Shown here: positions 60,722 to 64,000 of the stretch, one piece after another
Layout: each line of letters opens with the position of its first letter
Numbering within the stretch: the stretch's first letter is position 1
Assembly: GCF_001641635.1 (NCBI RefSeq)
Contig: NZ_LUUB01000106.1
Location: forward strand, 1-64,000
Reading direction: 5' to 3'
Length of the DNA: 64,000 nucleotides
Origin: Bradyrhizobium centrolobii
Lineage (GTDB): Bacteria > Pseudomonadota > Alphaproteobacteria > Rhizobiales > Xanthobacteraceae
Program-made: the position numbers and the translations under genes
Notes under the pieces: model-generated
Told to the model about the DNA's origin: nothing
The model's database searches: none
What the model saw: only the letters and a program-made list of their open reading frames with translations

Positions 60722-60997
60722 CTAGTGTCTCCTCAGCATGAAGCCGATGACCACGCCGAGCGCGAAGGCCGAGGCGAGGGATGCCACCGGACGCTCTGTG
60801 AGGAGGCCATGGAGCTGCTCTCGCTCCTCACTCACGGTCTCACCGAGTTCAGCCAGTGCGGCCTTGATCTGATCGGCCAGAGCGTCGGCGCGCTCCTTCG
60901 ATGTGTCGAACATCTGCTCGCTGGCCGCGCTTAGCAGGCGCGTGACATCGACCTTCATCGCTTTCAGCTCATCGCTCATGCTGCCCGCATCGAACAT
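60722..60997 (-). CDS. DUF883 family protein
   Basis: About 91 residues: a helical N-terminal region (LKAMKVDVTRLLSAASEQMF ... SKERADALADQIKAALAELG) and a C-terminal glycine-zipper membrane helix (PVASLASAFALGVVIGFMLRRH). It resembles ElaB/YqjD. ATG 60997 has GGAG 6 bases upstream and also fits a start site 41 bases after FixK box 4; ATG 61009 is the alternative. Confidence 0.78.
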   Translation of the reverse strand: MFDAGSMSDELKAMKVDVTRLLSAASEQMFDTSKERADALADQIKAALAELGETVSEEREQLHGLLTERPVASLASAFALGVVIGFMLRRH

Positions 60998-61047
60998 TGG
61001 CGTCTCCATGGAACGGAGGAACCCTATGCGAGCCGGCCAGACGGCAA

Positions 61048-61061
61048 TTGATTTGCGTCAA
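61048..61061 (-). promoter_or_regulatory. FixK/FNR box 4
   Basis: TTGATTTGCGTCAA, perfect TTGA-N6-TCAA, in the gap between the DUF883 and MlaE-like genes; positioned for the minus-strand unit. Confidence 0.7.
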
Positions 61062-61083
61062 GGGCGCCACCTCGGGCGCGTGT

Positions 61084-61097
61084 TTGAGGCAGGTCAA
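61084..61097 (+). promoter_or_regulatory. FixK/FNR box 5
   Basis: TTGAGGCAGGTCAA, perfect TTGA-N6-TCAA. Centred about 72 bases upstream of the MlaE-like GTG; only 22 bases from box 4. Confidence 0.7.
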
Positions 61098-61162
61098 TCC
61101 AGGTGCCTTGGGGCGACCTAGAAACCTAATCTGATCGTGGTGGATTCCATGGGGATACAGGC

Positions 61163-62299
61163 GTGAACTCGGAACCTCTGCTGCTGGCAGTGCCGTCCGG
61201 CGACCGGCTCGAGTTGCGGCCGGAAGGGCCTTGGATCGCAGCGAATGTATCGAAGCTCGAAGCGCTCTCGCAATCGGTCAGGACGGATGTCGACCGATCG
61301 AAGACCTTGACGCTCGATATGGCAGGGGTCAGCGAGCTCGACACGCTCGGCGCCTGGCTTCTGGAGAAACTGTCGCGCAGGGCGGCAACATCGGGGCGGT
61401 CGGCCGAGGTCGTCGGCGTTGCCGACAATTTCAGTGGCCTGATGGCCGAAGTTCGCCAGGTCAACCGGCGCAATCCGCTGCCGGCACCTGCACCCAATCC
61501 GGTTCTGCACCGGCTGCACGATCTCGGCAAGTCCACGGTGGACGCGCGGGAAGACATCACGATCTTTCTTCAGATGCTCGGCGCGCTATTCATGTCCGTG
61601 ATCGGCGTCTTGCGCCGGCCGCGGTCGCTCAGGCTGACATCGCTGGTCTATCAGCTCTACCGGATCGGCTGGCAGGCCATTCCCATTGTCGCTCTGATCA
61701 CCTTCCTGATCGGCGCGATCATCGCCCAGCAGGGATTCTTTCATTTCCGCCGGTTCGGCGCGGAGTCCTATACGGTCGATATGGTCGGCATCCTCGTGCT
61801 GCGCGAACTGGGCGTGCTGATCGTCGCCATCATGGTCGCCGGCCGCTCGGGAAGCGCCTACACCGCCGAGCTCGGCTCTATGAAGATGCGCGAGGAGATC
61901 GATGCCCTCACAACCATGGGGCGCGATCCGATCGACGTCCTGATCCTGCCGCGCGTGGCCGCCCTGGTCATCGCGCTGCCGATCCTCGCCTTCATCGGTT
62001 CGATCGCCGCGCTCTACGGCGGCGGCCTCGTCGCGCAGTTCTACGGTGACATGGGGCCGGCGATCTACATCGCGCGGCTGCGCGAGGCCATTTCCGTCAC
62101 CCATTTCGAGGTTGGCATCCTGAAGGCACCGTTCATGGCGCTGGTGATCGGGATCGTCGCTTGCAGCGAGGGATTACGGGTGAAAGGGAGTGCCGAGTCG
62201 CTTGGCAGGCAGACGACGACCTCGGTGGTGAAATCGATCTTCCTGGTGATCGTGCTGGATGGCCTGTTCGCGATCTTCTTTGCCTCGATCGGGATGTGA
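61163..62299 (+). CDS. mlaE: MlaE-family permease with N-terminal STAS-like domain
   Basis: A 378-residue protein. Residues 1-about 95 resemble a STAS domain (LTLDMAGVSELDTLGAWLLE), and the rest is the MlaE permease: LRLTSLVYQLYRIGWQAIPI, then GILVLRELGVLIVAIMVAGR SGSAYTAELGSMKMREEID, and ALTTMGRDPIDVLILPRVAA. It moves phospholipids between the outer and inner membrane. GTG 61163. The stop overlaps the ATPase start (TGATG). Confidence 0.88.
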   Translation: MNSEPLLLAVPSGDRLELRPEGPWIAANVSKLEALSQSVRTDVDRSKTLTLDMAGVSELDTLGAWLLEKLSRRAATSGRSAEVVGVADNFSGLMAEVRQVNRRNPLPAPAPNPVLHRLHDLGKSTVDAREDITIFLQMLGALFMSVIGVLRRPRSLRLTSLVYQLYRIGWQAIPIVALITFLIGAIIAQQGFFHFRRFGAESYTVDMVGILVLRELGVLIVAIMVAGRSGSAYTAELGSMKMREEIDALTTMGRDPIDVLILPRVAALVIALPILAFIGSIAALYGGGLVAQFYGDMGPAIYIARLREAISVTHFEVGILKAPFMALVIGIVACSEGLRVKGSAESLGRQTTTSVVKSIFLVIVLDGLFAIFFASIGM

Positions 62300-63081
62300 T
62301 GATGTCGGGATCGGTACAGGAGTTCGCGATCCGTGTCCGCGACCTCGTGGTCGGCTTCGGCCGGCAGACCGTGCTCTATCACCTGTCGCTTGACGTCCGC
62401 CGCGGGGAGATCCTTGGCCTGGTCGGCGCGTCCGGCGGCGGCAAGTCGGTCCTGATGCGCACGATCATCGGCCTCGTCCCGCGACGAAGCGGCACTATCG
62501 AAGTCATGGGACAGCCGATCGGTGGCACGCATGACCGCAGCACGCAGTGCGCGGCCGGCGCATGGGGCATCCTGTTCCAGCAGGGCGCGCTGTTCTCCTC
62601 CTTGACGGTGCGACAGAACGTCCAGTTTCCGCTGCGCGAAAACCTCGTCCTGTCTCAGGCGTTGATGGACGAGATCGCGATCGCCAAGCTCGAGATGGTT
62701 GGGCTGCGGGCGGAGGACGCCGACAAATATCCGTCCGAGCTGTCCGGTGGCATGACCAAGCGCGTGGCGCTGGCGCGCGCGCTTGCACTCGATCCCCCGA
62801 TCCTGTTCCTGGACGAGCCAACCTCCGGCCTCGATCCGATCGCCGCCGGCGATTTCGACGCCCTGATCAAGACCTTGCAGAAGACCTTGGGGCTCACCGT
62901 GTTCATGGTGACGCACGATCTCGCGAGCCTGACGACGGTTTGCGACCGCGTCGCGGCGTTGGCCGACGGCAAGATCGTCGCGATTGGTCCGATGCGTGAG
63001 CTGCTTCGATCCGAGCATCCCTGGGTGCGCGCCTACTTCCACGGCAAGCGCTCGCAGATGCTGCAACCCCATATGAGATGA
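62299..63081 (+). CDS. mlaF: MlaF-type ABC transporter ATPase
   Basis: A 260-residue ATPase with Walker A GASGGGKSV, GILFQQGALFSSLTVRQNVQ, signature ELSGGMTKRVALARALAL and Walker B ILFLDEPTSGLDPIA. The residue set matches MlaF. ATG 62299 overlaps the mlaE stop; the MlaD gene follows by 3 bases. Confidence 0.9.
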   Translation: MMSGSVQEFAIRVRDLVVGFGRQTVLYHLSLDVRRGEILGLVGASGGGKSVLMRTIIGLVPRRSGTIEVMGQPIGGTHDRSTQCAAGAWGILFQQGALFSSLTVRQNVQFPLRENLVLSQALMDEIAIAKLEMVGLRAEDADKYPSELSGGMTKRVALARALALDPPILFLDEPTSGLDPIAAGDFDALIKTLQKTLGLTVFMVTHDLASLTTVCDRVAALADGKIVAIGPMRELLRSEHPWVRAYFHGKRSQMLQPHMR

Positions 63082-63084
63082 GAC

Positions 63085-64000
63085 ATGGAAACGCGCGCTC
63101 CTTACGTGCTGATCGGCGCCTTTGTGCTGGCTGCGATCCTCGCGGTCTTCGGCTTCGTCTATTGGCTGAACAACACGGGCGGCATCGGGCCGCGCACGAG
63201 CTATCGCGTGCAGTTCCAGGGTCCGGTGCCGGGGCTCCTGGTCGGCGCCGGCGTGTTGTTCAACGGCATCCGCGTCGGTGAGGTGACCGAGCTTCGTCTC
63301 GCGGCGGACAATCCAGGCTCAGTCAATGCGACGATTTCGGTTGCGTCTGCGACCCCCGTACGTGCTGACACAAAGGTCGGACTTGATTTTCAGGGGCTGA
63401 CCGGCGTGCCGGTGGTGGCGCTGGAGGGCGGCACGATCGTTGCCAAGCCCGGCGAGCCCTTGACCTTGATCGCCGACGCCGGAGCAGGCCAGAGCATGAC
63501 GCAGGCGGCACGCGATGCGCTGCGGCGAGTCGATTCCGTACTGGAGGACAACGCCGGTCCGCTGAAGGATACCATCGCCAACTTCAAGACGTTTTCGGAT
63601 GGGCTTGCGCGCAACACCGGCAAGCTCGACGGCATCGTAGCAGGACTTGAGAAGATGACGGGCGGCGGAGCGCCGGCGCAGAAGATAACCTATGATCTGC
63701 GCGCGCCGCAGGATCTCGGACCGGTCGGCAAGGGCCTTTCCGCGTCATTGGCAATTCCCGAGCCGACCGCGGTTGCAATGCTCCAGACCCAACGCATGTT
63801 GTTCTCGCCGGTTCGGGACAACCCGGGCTTTGCCGAGTTCCTGTGGGCCGACAGCATTCCGAAGCTGGTGCAGGCGCGTCTGATCGACAGTTTCGAGAAC
63901 TTCGACATTGCCCACGCTCCGTTGCGCACGACCGACCTGGGGCAGGCAGATTATCAGCTCCTCATCGATATCAGGCGCTTCCGCATTGCCATGGAGGGCG
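63085..64000 (+). CDS. mlaD: MlaD-type MCE protein with C-terminal ABC_trans_aux-like domain (3' end outside window)
   Basis: The frame is open to the end of the window. ATG 63085 begins METRAPYVLIGAFVLAAILA (one anchor helix), followed by the MCE domain (YRVQFQGPVPGLLVGAGVLF, NGIRVGEVTELRL, KVGLDFQGLTGVPVVALEGG). From about residue 190 (YDLRAPQDLGPVGKGLSASL, AMLQTQRMLFSPVRDNPGFA, FLWADSIPKLVQARLIDSFE, ADYQLLIDIRRFRI) it resembles the auxiliary lipoprotein domain PF03886, which is usually a separate protein (PqiC-like). Confidence 0.8.
   Translation, partial: METRAPYVLIGAFVLAAILAVFGFVYWLNNTGGIGPRTSYRVQFQGPVPGLLVGAGVLFNGIRVGEVTELRLAADNPGSVNATISVASATPVRADTKVGLDFQGLTGVPVVALEGGTIVAKPGEPLTLIADAGAGQSMTQAARDALRRVDSVLEDNAGPLKDTIANFKTFSDGLARNTGKLDGIVAGLEKMTGGGAPAQKITYDLRAPQDLGPVGKGLSASLAIPEPTAVAMLQTQRMLFSPVRDNPGFAEFLWADSIPKLVQARLIDSFENFDIAHAPLRTTDLGQADYQLLIDIRRFRIAMEG

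Noticed and set aside
1..64000. CRISPR arrays, rRNA and tRNA genes
   Set aside because: No regularly spaced short repeats, cloverleaf-like gaps or rRNA-like stretches were noticed by eye; a dedicated scan would be needed to exclude a tRNA fully.

Overview
The window comes from a GC-rich alphaproteobacterium, most likely a Bradyrhizobium or close relative (Nitrobacteraceae). The basis is gene content rather than a database match: SoxCD, a NitT/TauT transporter beside aromatic-type oxygenases, a CoA-dependent 2-aminobenzoate-type pathway, the Mla gene order and perfect FixK/FNR boxes. No rRNA, tRNA, CRISPR array or intact insertion sequence was found.

Layout. 1-9.5 kb: end of a PaaK-like ligase, a frameshifted relic, a FlK-like thioesterase, arginase, an orphan soxCD pair, an enolase-superfamily enzyme and a divergent Nramp-type transporter. 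9.6-25 kb: a decayed accessory zone with many small membrane or secreted proteins, two alpha/beta hydrolases, a TetR/hydrolase pair, an S1/P1 nuclease, phage-like scraps, and at least six relics (a VOC protein, an MFS stub, an SRAP protein, a GNAT, a small conserved ORF, plus the one at 1.0 kb). Six same-orientation copies of a short dispersed repeat lie here; two are 94-bp units that end in an intrinsic terminator.

25-36 kb: a catabolic block with a class III CoA-transferase, a two-component flavin monooxygenase with its reductase, a beta-hydroxyacid dehydrogenase, a NitT/TauT-type ABC importer, an IlvD/Edd dehydratase and a NicX-like ring-cleavage dioxygenase. 36-52 kb: a CoA-thioester aromatic block. 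A minus-strand operon (alpha/beta hydrolase, acyl-CoA dehydrogenase, CoA ligase, opine-type dehydrogenase, 3-hydroxyacyl-CoA dehydrogenase) is divergent from an SDR and an enoyl-CoA hydratase. Next come a bifunctional 2-aminobenzoyl-CoA monooxygenase/reductase-type fusion, a second flavoprotein hydroxylase, a cupin, a solute-binding protein, a MarR regulator, a benzoate/2-aminobenzoate-CoA ligase and a RidA protein. An AT-rich inverted repeat (TTATTTKA, 4-nt spacer, TAAAAT) occurs six times in four promoter regions of this block, which predicts a MarR regulon.

52-64 kb: a set of genes resembling a low-oxygen response: CBS-BON protein, ADH / APH-kinase fusion / CHAD operon, universal stress protein with an acyl-CoA-synthetase-acetyltransferase fusion, DUF883 and holin-like membrane proteins, and an Mla-type lipid transport operon whose MlaD appears fused to an ABC_trans_aux domain. 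Five perfect TTGA-N6-TCAA boxes sit upstream of these units, including two back-to-back pairs in divergent promoters, which points to FixK/FNR control.
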